Assembly: GCA_024336345.1 (NCBI GenBank)
Contig: JANFOG010000009.1
Coordinates: 1 to 64,000, forward strand
DNA: 64,000 nucleotides
From: Mariannaea sp. PMI_226
Lineage: Eukaryota; Ascomycota; Sordariomycetes; Hypocreales; Nectriaceae
Direction: 5' to 3'
Shown here in pieces: positions 24,801 through 36,243 of this stretch. The stretch's first letter is position 1; every line of letters begins with the position of its first letter. The notes beneath the pieces were generated by a model that worked only from the letters and a program-made list of their open reading frames with translations, searched no databases and was not told the origin of the DNA. The position numbers and the translations under genes are program-made.

Positions 24801-25776
24801 AGCAGATGTGATTGAGAATGTCTTCATCAGAAACAACTCCGAGAGCACGGAAGACAATGGCGACTGGAAGATCGGATTTGACGAACGGAAGAGTAGTGTG
24901 GATGGTTTGACCAAAACCGCCACGAGCAGAGTCACCCTTGCCGTAGAGCTTCAACATCATACTGGAGATGAGACGGGAGCCCTTCTCCAGAGCGCTTCTA
25001 ATCTCGGCCGTATAGGTGTAAGGGCTAGGCTGGGCCTTTTTGAAGACTTGTACGATGTTGGCAGCGGAGCGCTCCTGCGCGATCAGAACCTTCTCGCTAC
25101 CGTTGATAACGAAGTAGCCACCCTGATCATATGGGCATTCATTGACAAGAAATAGATTGTCGTCTTGCTCACGACTCAGGTGGCAAATCTTTGACTTGAC
25201 CATGATGGGCAGCTTCCCGACGAACACCATATCCTTCCAGTCATCCTTACCAGTATCCTCGTCGCCTGCCTCTTCCAGTTCCCAGACCAGTTTGGTAGGG
25301 TTCTCTCCTGTCTTTGCGTACTCAGCACGTTGGCTGTCGTCCATTTCATGTAGAGGTACCTCCTTCTCAACTGCAACAGAGACTTTCTTTGTAATCTTAA
25401 TGTAGAGGGGACTGGCGTAGGTGAGATTACGATCACGGCATTCGTATGGGAGCAGCGAAGTCACTGTTCCATCGGTCTCGCTAATAGTCGGCCGTGAGAC
25501 CATGACGCTGCCGAACTTGATCTCATATCGTCGCAATGCAATAGTCTGGCCGGGAGGCGAAGGTGGGTTGGGTTGATCCAGTGAAATGACGGAGTACTCG
25601 TTGACAAGATCCTGAATAGTAGTCTGGGTAAACTCATCGAAAGAGTCCGTTTGTTGTGAGGCAAGACCTTTGGTCTCGAAGAAGGATGAGATCACAGTCC
25701 AGCAGTCCTCGGGGGTAATGCCCTCCTCGTCCTCGCCGTAGTTTTCATAGTCGGAATCATCAATGTAGTCCGCCAT
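21852..25776 (-). CDS. RPB2: RNA polymerase II second-largest subunit RPB2
   Basis: Exons 25776-23389, 23334-22106 and 22014-21852 encode about 1259 residues, the normal length. The acidic N-terminus [19 protein letters not shown] leads into [14 protein letters not shown]. Conserved landmarks are [18 protein letters not shown] and [15 protein letters not shown] near the active centre, and the C-terminal zinc site formed by CEICG and CRPC. RPB2 pairs with RPB1 to form the catalytic cleft of Pol II in the nucleus. The C-terminal exon ends GVSIR as usual for RPB2. Intron 2 contains a run of 14 C followed by 9 A on the + strand (22048-22070), which may give sequencing or alignment trouble. Exon 1 reads through 54 bases into intron 1 before a stop, so single-ORF calls overextend. 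Confidence 0.97.
22048..22070. repeat. C14-A9 homopolymer junction in RPB2 intron 2
   Basis: Fourteen C then nine A on the + strand. Length is likely variable or uncertain. Confidence 0.85.
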
Positions 25777-26339
25777 GATGTCGGCTTACGATCGATAGCT
25801 AAGGGATTCCTAGGTGAAGTATGTTCACGTAACGGTGGTGAGGTAGGATGAGCTTAGAAATTGGCGTTGACTGGAGTAATCGACGCCCCAAAGGTTCAAA
25901 GAGGGAGCTGGTGTCGCAGTGGCGATATGAAGACAGGGCGGTCAGAACAAGACCCGGCGCCTGGAGCACCCCGTGTGCATCTGGCGGCTGCTTCAGCGGA
26001 TGGCGATGGTACTGAGAAGAAGGCTAGGTTGGATTGTGGATGCGTAGGGCAGGGGGCGGCGGAAGAGTGTAGATGAGTTTGCTTGATTCAAAAGGCTTTG
26101 ATGAAGCCTTGGAGCGCCAGTAGTAATCAAGACGCGAGACTAGTTACGAGAAAGGACCTAGCTTTTTTGAAGACTAGCGCTAAATCAAGGGGCCTTTGGA
26201 GCAATTTTCTTGAGCCTGCGCAACGCAAATTGCTGAATCAGCATATGGTATGTGTGGCTAGCTCGTGGATAGCTGTGGCTGCAGCCCAAGCTCTGTGGCG
26301 GAGCGGTTTGCTGCTCAGGGGTGAGTCAGGAATAGCAAC
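25777..26339. promoter_or_regulatory. RPB2 upstream region
   Basis: 5' flank of RPB2 with ordinary base composition; no gene recognised. It ends where the AT-rich patch begins. Confidence 0.5.
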
Positions 26340-26575
26340 AGGCTAAACGTCTTAAAAACAATACTCAATTTTATTATAAAATAGCTAGATTAAATATATA
26401 TTAAGAAATATATATATTATTTTAATAAAATAACTAAATAATAATAATATAAAATACTAAAAAGAAATAATATATTAAATTAATAACTTGTAAAATAATA
26501 TAATTATTAATAAAAAATTCTACTTTTTTATATTATAGCTTTTAGTATATTCTTTACAATTATTTAGGTAAACAT
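26340..26575. repeat. Short AT-rich, RIP-like relic
   Basis: About 235 bases that are nearly all A+T, with the same texture as 2690-7600, set abruptly between normal-composition sequence. Probably the remnant of an inserted and mutated transposon. Confidence 0.6.
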
Positions 26576-28686
26576 TAGAACTAGGCATGCTCACCCCATA
26601 CCTCTCTTCTCTCTATGTCTACCATTAGCACCCATATATTCCGATTGTATACTTTATGCTGCTAGGCGTGTAGGCTATGCCAGATTCCATTTTGCTATCG
26701 TTCCTGAAACCGGATTTTGTCGTTTTATTCCAAGTTCTTTACTCCTGGCTACTTGATCCAGGTATCTCCTACCCATCAACCTAGCTGAGGGGCTCATCGA
26801 TAGTGAAGGATCCCCATATCAAGACCATAGGGCGGCGGCGGCGGCGGCGGTCATCTTTACACTCCCATAGCGCGATGGTTGCTCCCTTTGTTCTCCTATG
26901 CAATTAATATCTATGCGTGGTGAGCGGGCCAGAATATCCCTCTTCTTTTGTCCCTAGGCTGACAACGGATGCCCAGAAAACTGGGTTTGCAGGACATATA
27001 GGGAGAGGATGAATTCGTCTTGCTACAGCTCAACGAGCTATCATAGACTCGGCCTTTTCTTTCTATGTCTCCCTTCTCTCCTTGTTTGATTTCTCTTGGA
27101 TTCAGCTTAAAATCCCTCGTGATACTTCTATCATCGTGCGATATTCCGCCCTTTCTCTTTCTATAGCCCTGCCACCCTCTTATTGTACCTGCGACTTCTG
27201 GAACTAGCCAAGCCATGAGGTGTTCAGACTGCTACAAGACCCCTTGTGCTTAGGATAGCAAGGTTGATGTGCCGTCTCCTGTGCTATCTTGTGATGCCAA
27301 TGATAGCCCCATCTCGGATTCTAGCGAGCAAGCAGGTGCAATGGCGGTACTGCGTACTGTTGTGGCAACAACTCGCCCTAGGCAGCCAGTTATGAACTTG
27401 TCTACGATCTTACTGCTACTACAATCTATGGCGGTTCTGAATCGTCTTGGCATTGTGCCTGTTACGCGTGAGGACGAAATCACGACATATTCGATGCGTT
27501 AGACAGGATTATTTAATACTAGCCAACACAGACTTACTCTTACTTCTGGGGATGTCAAAAGCAGGACTATGGTAGCTCAATCTACCAAAACCGGAAGCGA
27601 ATTTTGCGGCAACTATTTTGATCTCCTCATGCCTGGCAGCGGCGTTAGAATCTTTAGCGACTGCAGTTCTGAGTTTGTCGCTGCCTTCCTCGGAGAGCGA
27701 TATGGCGCTGTCTTTTTCGAACGTTAATGCTCTACTTTCCCAATCATTCTCTAGGATGATTGTGATTGACCTCTTGGACTGGTTTGGGAAGGCTGATAAC
27801 CCAGCCGTCTCCTTTAAACAGGTTCAATGCCCTGCGACTCTTACTGACATTTCCGGCTACATTTATAATGATGATGATGATATTAACTGCTCCGTATTCA
27901 GTGTTCGCATATCACTCAGTGCTCCGTTATTTCCACTCTCCCCATGGTTTCCTCTTCCAAACCCAACTCCTCCGCTCAGGTTGCTTCTGCTTCCTCCAAG
28001 GTCGTCACTATCACCGTATTCCATCAAAGCGGGGTCTTCCAGCTCCAAATGTCAACTGTCAAGCCCGAGGCCTCTAACAACGAGTATAGCCGGACCGTCA
28101 TCCAACCTGATGTTCCCACCACTAATAATGTTCAATTTGCTACTCCCCAAAGCCTTCAAACGAAAACTCACATCCGCAGCAGGGCCAGCGGCTGCAATTC
28201 TATGCCTCAGGGAACTGAAGCCCTTGCAATTTCTAGCGCTGCGGTATAAGCAGCGCCATATCTCACTTCACCTGTCGCTGCCTAAAATAATGTAACGTAT
28301 TTAAGGACCTTTTCCCAGACGGTGCCCTACCCTGCGCTCCCAGCAGCACATGCGTTTCCTCCATCGACTACTACTCTCAGTGCCAGCCCAGCCGAGACAA
28401 ATGCGGTAATTCTAGGTAACAAAGAAACTGAAGAAACGAGTCCAAAAGGCTGATAAAGATCGACTTTTATATGTGTACGCGGAGCCACAGCCAGAAACAG
28501 ATTGGCGCCCTGAACCCACGGTTCGGATCTGTATGTGTAGGTGCCTCTCATTGTTTTATATATTTGGTTGCTACCTTGTCAGCGTGCCCTGATTGTTCAT
28601 TATTCACCTAAAAAACTACTAGTCTAATAATTCGCTCATGAAAGATTGCTCTAAACTCCAAAAGTCGGAACGGCTGCGGTCATGAA
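26576..28686. other. 2.1-kb interval without a recognised gene
   Basis: Base composition is normal, and several medium frames exist on the + strand (27269-27502, 27618-28295, 27944-28249), but they overlap in different frames, none matches a family I know, and I found no splice model joining them. It includes a (GGC)6 run at 26831-26850. Options are a decayed element, a lineage-specific gene or non-coding sequence. Confidence 0.35.
26831..26850. repeat. (GGC)n microsatellite
   Basis: Twenty bases of GGC units. Confidence 0.85.
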
Positions 28687-30150
28687 TTAGTAAGAACAGA
28701 TACCACCAACGTCCTCGTCCATGGTCCATGTGCCTGCCAAACCCTTGATCTCAACATCTTCAATCTCTGCCGGAGCACCAAATCCCGGCTTCCCAAGAAA
28801 AAAATCATTCTTGCCTTCCGATTTGATCTGTCTCTTCATGAACCGCCTCGTCCAGTCCTCAACAGCTGGGTCCCCTGTCTCATCTCGGGCCTGCTTCAGG
28901 AAAGGAATAAGGGCAGTGCCGCCGGTACCCTTTTGGTTCTTCTGGTTCTGACGAGAGGCAACGGCAAGGTTGACGCGCTGTCGGGTAGCCTCAGGGCTAC
29001 GAGACCTACTTCTAGCGCGGACCTGCTTCGAAGGCGTGATGACGTAACGCGTGACAATGGCGATGTGCTTGTCACGGAAAGCGCTTAGCATTGCGAGACA
29101 GGCATCATAAGCGAGTCGCAATGATGTGTCACGTTGGTTAAGTTCAACGAACTCGCGGATGTTGGCAATCAATGACACGTCGTTGAGAAACTGTGCGTGC
29201 TGTGCGGGCATGTAACGGCGCATCTCCATGATAAAATTATGTTTGCTAGGACCGCGACCTCGGTCAGGGTCGGACCCAGCACCACGAGGCTCGCCGGTGG
29301 GACGATGCTCAATTCCAAGCGCTATGTCGAAAAATTGAATGAGACTGCTCTGAGCATTACTGCCACCGCTGTACTGTTGATAAGTCTCAGTTCCGGAGCC
29401 GTCCTCGTACAAGACACCGTGTGGAAGTCCAGCCTCGGCCATATTCTTACTTCCAGCAAGAAATGGTCGGATACGGTTGTAAAACATTGCTGGATCGCAA
29501 CTTTCATTCATCCTCTGCAACAATGTTGTCAAATCAGTTAGTCGCTCAGCAAAGTTGCGCAAACAACGAGTCACAGTAGCGGAGTCGTGATGACGAGCGG
29601 CCGCCATAGCTGTGAGCATGAGAGAGATGATGGGTGCGCCACGTGCTTCGATGGCTACAGAGACTAGATAAAACCAGGACTCATCTAGAGAACCCGTGAA
29701 GGTGTTGAGAGACGCGAGGTTCTCAAGGTTATCAATCGGCTCATCCATAAAGAGAGGTTTAAAGTTCCAAAGACACACGGCTGCATAAGTCGCGACGGGG
29801 GGAATCTGAAGGTGCTCAGAAACTTCAAGAAAGGGGATTGAGATGGATTGAGGAAGACGCTCCGACGGCGAATCGCCACCCCAAATATAGGCGTGAGCCA
29901 TGAAGCCCAGTAGAGAATATGCACGACGCCACTCAGCTTCGTGCTCGAGACCAATCGTGGAGAGGACAGGAAGGCGATCAATGACACCGCGAAGACGACG
30001 GCTGAGAATGAGGGCCTGGAGGTTGGCGGCGATGGCTTCCCATTTATTGTAATAGGGATCAGGAAGTCGAGTCAAGGGTAGGACATCAGGGAGGAAGCCG
30101 TGAGTAGGTGAGAGGCCATAGTCGGCCAGAGCAGGAATAGGAGGTAGCAT
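28687..30150 (-). CDS. BNA2: Indoleamine 2,3-dioxygenase (tryptophan to N-formylkynurenine)
   Basis: A single exon of 487 residues from the ATG at 30150 (MLPPIPALADYGLSP). The frame is open 99 bases further upstream, but those residues are hydrophobic and unlike the family. Conserved features are YGLSP..GFLP at the N-terminus, GGSNAQSSLIQFFDIALGI, MRRYMPAQHAQFL, and KHIAIVTRYV, whose His is the expected proximal heme ligand. GTGGTALIPFLKQARDET follows near the end. The enzyme uses heme and O2 in the first step of the kynurenine route toward NAD. Fungi often carry several IDO paralogues, so whether this is the NAD-supplying one is not decided. Divergent from VPS23, 1.6 kb apart. Confidence 0.93.
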   Translation of the reverse strand: MLPPIPALADYGLSPTHGFLPDVLPLTRLPDPYYNKWEAIAANLQALILSRRLRGVIDRLPVLSTIGLEHEAEWRRAYSLLGFMAHAYIWGGDSPSERLPQSISIPFLEVSEHLQIPPVATYAAVCLWNFKPLFMDEPIDNLENLASLNTFTGSLDESWFYLVSVAIEARGAPIISLMLTAMAAARHHDSATVTRCLRNFAERLTDLTTLLQRMNESCDPAMFYNRIRPFLAGSKNMAEAGLPHGVLYEDGSGTETYQQYSGGSNAQSSLIQFFDIALGIEHRPTGEPRGAGSDPDRGRGPSKHNFIMEMRRYMPAQHAQFLNDVSLIANIREFVELNQRDTSLRLAYDACLAMLSAFRDKHIAIVTRYVITPSKQVRARSRSRSPEATRQRVNLAVASRQNQKNQKGTGGTALIPFLKQARDETGDPAVEDWTRRFMKRQIKSEGKNDFFLGKPGFGAPAEIEDVEIKGLAGTWTMDEDVGGICSY

Positions 30151-31749
30151 GATGAGGAGCGGTAAAGTCGATATCGATAATATCAATTTCACCACTTTCC
30201 GAGCGATCCTGGCACGAAAGAAAACGAAGTCAAGTTGCAACAGGAACACAACTGGTGAAATAGTTGCTGTGGGGCGAGTTTAAGAGTTGAGTCAGTCTAG
30301 ATCAACTTTGCCACAGGTCGTTCAGGACGAAACTAAGTAATAATAAGAAGTTTAGGTTGAGATGAAGGTGTCCCGAGCCCCCCAAAAAAAACGAGAAATA
30401 AGGGGGGAGTAAGTACCAACGAGAAGAGGAAGATGAGTTGAAGTATCGTAGTATGGAAGCAGAAGAAGGAAGAGACAGGTTAATAATAAAAGACGCTTCT
30501 GGAGTTACGACCAGAGGCGAAGTGGCTCTCAGGACCACTGGTATTGGCTAACCGGTCGAGTGGGAGGCATTAACTATTACCAAGGAAAAAAAACTGGAAC
30601 TACGGTTTTCGTGTGTGTGGACCCTGGTGAACAAGACAGGCCGCATATCAGTTCATATTTTCAGGCTAGAATCCCATTGGGCTCTTGCCATAGGCCCGAG
30701 TCGTTGAGATAATACATGACCGATGAATTACGTGAGAGGCCCGGAGATGTTACGGTGCGGGGGCCGGATGCACCCGCTCTGATGAGTCCGTAACGGCTCC
30801 GTCTTCGGCCGACATAGAAGACGAGGGATTTGGTTAGTTCTAAAGGAAAGCTGGCGATGGCCTGCAGATTTGACAAATATATATCCGATATTTGGAAAGG
30901 CGGGAGGGTGTTATGAAGCGATTGAAGTGGGTGAAGCAAAATACCTAGCCTGGCAAGGTAGGTAATTATGGCAATTATGGCAATTGTGCAGAAGGGCCTT
31001 TGCCATTGGTGGGGGGCAGCTAGAAACTCCCAAAATATCCAGCACGGTAAGGGTTGAGGGGCTATCCCTTCCCTCCGACTCCCCTTCGTCTCTTCGTCAT
31101 CTTCTGGAAGTACATTGTAGAATAGTGCCCTGGGCCTCTCGATTGAGTTTATAAAAGTCCTCAGAATATTGTTGCCAAGGGTCCCTCCAGTTGCGTATTG
31201 GAGTTTCAAGTATGTTTTGCTTGCCTCTACCTAGGTACCCTCATCATACATCAAGAACAAGATGGATTTGTAAACTTCAAATTACTAATTGCTTCCTCAG
31301 TAGGTAGTATTCCTACCTCAGCTTAGAGTACAGTCTATTCCGTCCAGCACCGGAGATAGAAGGATATTTTCTCAGTGGATAACTAACGTTGTGATTGGAA
31401 GGCTGTCAAGGTACCTCGACATTTAAAGAAGTATACCTAGTCTAGTAAGTACCTTATGTACCTAACTTGATATGCCTGAACCTTTGATTGATTAACCCCC
31501 ACTTGGCCTCCTTGGTTGGGAATGGTACCTAGGTACCTGTCTACCTTCCTGGACGCAGCACTGACCTACCCTACCTCAGCCTGTCTACCAACCGTCATCC
31601 CACCTCTGCACTGCCAGTATCTAGCTTCCCTACCTTAGGCACTGGGGGTATGTAACGATGTGGTTGGTCTAGTTCGACCTCAACCGTCTCTCTCCAAACT
31701 CCATCAACCTTTTTTGCAGTCTAAAGCCCCGATCCCGGGCGTCTTCGCC
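30151..31749. promoter_or_regulatory. Divergent region IDO / VPS23, rich in TACCT motifs
   Basis: Dense in TACCT/AGGTA words between 31226 and 31620, including the perfect palindrome GGTACCTAGGTACC at 31524-31537. A 182-codon minus frame (30661-31209) was judged unsupported. Holds both promoters. Confidence 0.5.
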
Positions 31750-33496
31750 ATGCCTGTACAGCAGCATGTCTTGAACTGGCTATACAGCGTCCTCACAAGT
31801 GTCAGTTCATGCTCGCCCTCTTCCGTTCTCGCGCCGAAGCTGGATCATCTGGACCATTCCATGTGCGTCATTCACTGACCCCTCTTCAAGGAATATCACA
31901 ACGTCAGCCGCGCCTATGCCGATGTTGCGCAAGCCCTCGATCAGCGTCCGTCTCTTTTGCCACGAACAGATGTGCACAGTACTGCTCCCTACAGTTCTAT
32001 GAATACCATCTTGAGCAGCACTAATAGTTTGCCGACAGCATTTTCTAATGGTTCCAGCGCCCTCCTCCTTCACCTCTCAGGAACGCTTCCTGTAAACTTC
32101 CGTGGCACCGACTACCGTTTCCCAATATCGATATGGGTTCCCCATGCCTACCCGCGCGAGCCTCCCATAGTCTACGTCGTGCCAACCGACACAATGATGA
32201 TACGCCCAGGGCAGCACGTGGACCCTCAAGGCCTCGTTTATCACCCTTACCTGGTTCAATGGGCAGAGTTCTGGGATGTATGCTTCACACGTTCAACTGC
32301 GCTTCGAAATTTTTACTGATTCCCCTTTGTAGAAATCAAATTTGCAAGACTTTCTGGCTATTCTCGTCGACATATTTGCTAAGGAACCCCCCGTCATCTC
32401 CAGCCAACAAAGACAATCAACCTCACGGCCACCACAACCCCCGCCGGCTCCGACTCCACCTCCGGTCCCGCCGCTGCCCCCGAGTCTAGCTCCGCGCCCG
32501 ACTTCCATAACACAGGAGCAGTCCGTAGAGCCACAGCCTCCTCCTCCTCCTCCAAAGGCACCTCAGGGGGCGTTCCCGAACCAGCAAGTTATAGCTTCAA
32601 AAGGTCCACCTCTTCCCCCGTTACCCAGAAACACGTCAGCAGAGCCTCAGTGGCCCTCACGGTACGACTCTGCACCCCCATTGCCTCCGACGCAAACCCA
32701 TAGTGCAGAGCTTCCAGACACTGGGATTGTGCGCCCTCCCGCCCAATCCCAACCTAGCCCAGGACCAGTACAGGAGTATGTAAGATATGCTCAGTCTCAG
32801 TATTACAACCCTCCACAGTTACAGCTCCCCCAGACCCAACGACAATGGCAACAGCCAGCGCAACCTCATACATGGAATCAAACCCATCCTCCTCCACCTC
32901 AGGTTCAATCTAAACCACCTCCACCTCCCGATTTAATTGATGAGCCTTTGGAGCTAAATATACCCGCATCGACTCACATAACCGCCCCTCCAATTCCACC
33001 TAATCCCGAGAAGGATGCTCTGCTCCGCCGGTTGGCTCACACGTTGTATGGGATTCGTGTTCGCAGCCGGCAGCAAAACGAATCGAGCATGGCGGGCCTA
33101 CAAGCTCAAAGATACGCTATGCTTTCAGCAATATCTCCTCTCCAAACAGAAGCTGGTCAACTGAACCAGCTTTCGAATGTTCTGAACTCAAACACTAATA
33201 TCCTTCATGATGCATTGCACAGGGCAGATGGTGTTATTGAAGGCTCTAAAAGCCATCCAAACCCTGATGTAGATGAGTTGCTGGTGGCACCGACCATGGT
33301 AGCAAATCAGCTGTACGCGCTGGTAGCAGAGGAGAGGGCCTTAGGGGATGCCATTTTTATGCTTGGACGAGCCGTAGAGCGAGGTCGGATATCCCCGGCT
33401 GTCTTTGCTAAGATGACTAGATCCTTAGCACGAGAATGGTACTTGAAGAAGGCGCTGGTTCGGAAAATTGGCCAGGGGATGGGACTTTCGGCCTAA
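31750..33496 (+). CDS. VPS23: ESCRT-I subunit VPS23 (TSG101/STP22 homologue)
   Basis: Exons 31750-31800, 31891-31978, 32039-32277 and 32333-33496 give about 513 residues. Residues 1-145 form a UEV domain (ubiquitin-conjugating fold lacking the catalytic Cys), with FPISIWVPHAYPREPPIVYV and HPYLVQWAEFWD. A long Pro/Gln-rich linker follows (32430-32990), then a helical stalk and the C-terminal steadiness-box region (ALGDAIFMLGRAVERGRIS and FLKHVR-like REWYLKKALVRKIG). VPS23 binds ubiquitinated cargo on endosomes and starts multivesicular body sorting; in filamentous fungi it also recruits components of ambient-pH signalling. Intron 2 (31979-32038) is translatable, so an ORF-only reading inserts about 20 false residues after TDVH; splicing restores TDVHTFSNGSSALLLHL. 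Confidence 0.93.
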
Positions 33497-34529
33497 GGCT
33501 ACCCAAGCTGGAGTATGAGAAGATAAAGATGTCGGGCAACCAAAGAAGATGACTGAAAATGAGTTCCATGATAGAGGCCCAGCTAGAGAGCGAATGAATT
33601 ATTTTCATTGTGAGAACTGGTCTGGCCTACACACTGCGTGGCTTGCCATCAAGCTATGGATTGTGCACTAATACGTGACGGTGGTTTACCAGGGGGGAGG
33701 CATATTGGCATACCAATAGTTGAAACCCTCACCACTACGGCTCTGAATCCGTGCTGGGTTTCAAACTTATATCAGCTGGGGCGCTCCTAGAAAGAAAATC
33801 AGGCATGTAGCGCATCGGAATCAGGATGGTGTTGAGCTCTAGAGATTGGGTGGGCAAAGGAAGAAAGACATTGCACGATAGGTTAGTCGTTGAGCCTGTT
33901 CAACCCATCCCTGGTCATCATTTGCAGGAGTTTCTGGGAACTCCCGAACCAAACAGAGCCCATGGTTAACTATAGGCCTAGCCTAGGCACCGTGTGTGGC
34001 GTTCTGTCTTGGTATTGTTCTTTCGAAAACAATATCGACGCTATATTCTGAGCAGCCCCACCATCTTGGACTATCATTCAACTCATGAGAGATTATGTAC
34101 AAATCTCATTCTTCTTGCCCACAACAATATGGCCAGGTGAAAGGTAATTTCGCCAGTTCAAGCGTTAGTCTTTTGGTTAGCCTTCTGGCCAGGCGATTTT
34201 GGTGATGCGTCAAGTTTCCAAATGCTACTGCTTATTGGCTTCCTCTTCTCTCCCCTTCTCTCTTTCTTCTTGTGTGTCTCTCTCTTCCCATTACTTTATA
34301 TTATATACTATTCTATCTGTTCCTTCTTCTACACCGGAAGCCTCAGTTTACCCTGACATCTCTTGATAGTTGATCGATCCCCCTGAGTGTTTCCCCTGGT
34401 CGACAGTCAAAGCTCGTCGCAATCTCCCTTCGTTTTACGTCCTTCTATACATTGACAATAGCAAGCCTCAACTGCAACTGTCTGCTCTCACCATATATAA
34501 CCTTGACCCCTCAAGGGAGATATGCAGCC
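33497..34529. promoter_or_regulatory. Upstream region of the pheromone receptor
   Basis: 1.0 kb between VPS23 and STE2. A CT-rich tract (about 34240-34300) followed by TTATATTATATAC near 34297-34310 resembles a fungal core promoter. No gene seen. Confidence 0.45.
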
Positions 34530-35734
34530 ATGATAGGCGATTTCAACCCTTTTACGCAAAACGTCACCGTCTTTGCTCCTGACGGCAAGACTACCATCCC
34601 TATTCCCTTGGAAGCCATCAACGACTTCTATACGTACTCTATCAACACCTCTCTCAACTACGGAATCCAACTCGGAGCTTGCCTCATCATGTTATTTGTC
34701 CTGTTGGCCATGACACCTTCTGCCAAATATCGCCGACCTTCGAGCATTTTGCATATTAGCGGCTTGCTCATTTGCATCATACGCATGGGCTTGCTCGCGG
34801 CATACTTCACATCGCATTTCAACAATTTCTACGCCGTGTGGGCGTCGGATTACTCCCGGGTGCCGCAGATTGATTTCAACGTCAGCGTTGCTGCCACAAC
34901 ATTTTCTCTTCTACTGGTGATTGCTATCGAGGCCGCTCTTATGCACCAGGCGTGGACTATGGTGAGGCTCTGGCCGACTCTGTGGAAGGTTCTCGTTTCT
35001 GTTGTCTCAGCCGTCATCTCCTTGTACACCATCGGATGGCGTATTGCATTCACCATAGTCCAGAACGAAACCATCATCAACCTTGTTCCTCCAGTTCAGC
35101 ATCGCTGGGTCATCCAATGGGCTGTCATTGCCAATCTCATATCTATTTGCTGGTTCTGCTTCATCTTCAACCTCAAGCTCATCCACCACTTGATCTCGAA
35201 TCGTGGTATTTTGCCGTCTTACAAAGCCATGACCCCCATGGAAGTTCTCATTGTTACGAACGGCATACTAATGGCTGTTCCTGGTATGTCTCCCTCTCAG
35301 ACCCGTTACCCTGAACATCATTGACCAATCGCTCTTACTCAGTCATCTTCGCCGGTCTCGAATGGGCTCACTTCACCAATTTTGAATCTGCATCCTTAAC
35401 CCTAACATCCGTTGCCATTATCCTTCCCCTCGGCACACTTACGGCCCAGCGCTTCGCCCACTCTGCCAATCACTTTTATCCAACTAGCTCCTCCGCCGTT
35501 TCAGGCCGAGGAACCAATACAAGCAATGGCCAGTCCGTTTTCGTCCCCAAGAAGCCTTCCAGCACGGCCACCCAATTCTCCATCGTCTCCCATTGTGAAG
35601 CAGGCGGTGCATCATCCCACAACCGCCGCGGCTCCGATGCTCTTGAGCTAGGAAAGCTGAGCGAACAAGGCCAGATGTACAGTAGTCAGGTCCGTATCTA
35701 CCGGAATCTCACACAGCATGAGGAGAGAGTCTAG
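34530..35734 (+). CDS. STE2: Ste2-type (alpha-class) pheromone receptor GPCR
   Basis: Exons 34530-35283 and 35343-35734 give about 381 residues. The start is the ATG of MIGDFNPFTQNVTVF; an upstream in-frame TTG at 34452 is not credible. Seven hydrophobic segments are visible: the first at about residues 44-62 (GIQLGACLIMLFVLLAMTP), then SILHISGLLICIIRMGLLAAY and so on. The N-terminus has N-glycosylation sequons (NVT, NTS), and the cytoplasmic tail is Ser/Thr-rich. The sequence pattern is that of fungal Ste2/PRE-2 receptors, which sense the alpha-factor-like peptide and signal through a heterotrimeric G protein to the mating MAP kinase; in several fungi they also guide chemotropic growth. The intron lies in the sixth-segment region. 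Confidence 0.92.
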
Positions 35735-36243
35735 ACGCCTTTGCCTCTTCGAGGCCCACTCCCTTTTAACCACGTGCTTGCCTGAACGCTTTATGGCCTC
35801 CGGGATTGGAGGAAATCAGGAGGTGGAATATTGTCCTAGAGATTCTAAAGAGGCAATAACTTTATTTTGAGTTCTTTATCTGAAAGTCAAACTGGTCATC
35901 TAAATTTCTTTCGTCTTCATGCCCTCCTTTTCTATATATTCAATGTAGTGCATAGGACATCATATCTTACATTCATTGACGGCTACATATTTGTGCTACT
36001 AAGATGCGTCTGGAGGGGAAGACTCATTGATATCGTGCTTGTTTCGAACAACCCATTCGATCCATCCTACAAACGCAGGGAGCTTTCATTTCCTACATGA
36101 AGATGTCATTCACGACGAGTCTTAGTTGAGACTATACATGCTATGCAATTGCTACAGCAATACTTAACCCTCAAACAAGTTTAAACAACCTTGCTACACT
36201 CGTCCTTGCGGCTTCCAGGAACATACTACATGCATACCGTTCG
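35735..36243. other. Convergent 3' flanks of STE2 and the Ser-rich gene
   Basis: About 500 bases, moderately AT-rich, with no gene recognised. Confidence 0.5.

Noticed and set aside
22141..25405. Plus-strand frames of 60-132 codons opposite RPB2
   Set aside because: They are antisense shadows of a strongly conserved coding sequence.
27618..28295. 225-codon plus-strand frame
   Set aside because: It overlaps other equally long frames, does not match known proteins, and gave no splice partners; left as unassigned sequence.
30151..30249. N-terminal extension of indoleamine 2,3-dioxygenase
   Set aside because: The extra 33 residues are hydrophobic and not family-like; the ATG at 30150 gives the usual start.
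30661..31209. 182-codon minus-strand frame
   Set aside because: No family resemblance, odd composition, and it lies in the TACCT-rich divergent promoter region; probably a chance frame.
34452..34529. Upstream extension of the Ste2-type receptor
   Set aside because: It begins at TTG and adds residues unlike the receptor N-terminus; the ATG at 34530 fits better.
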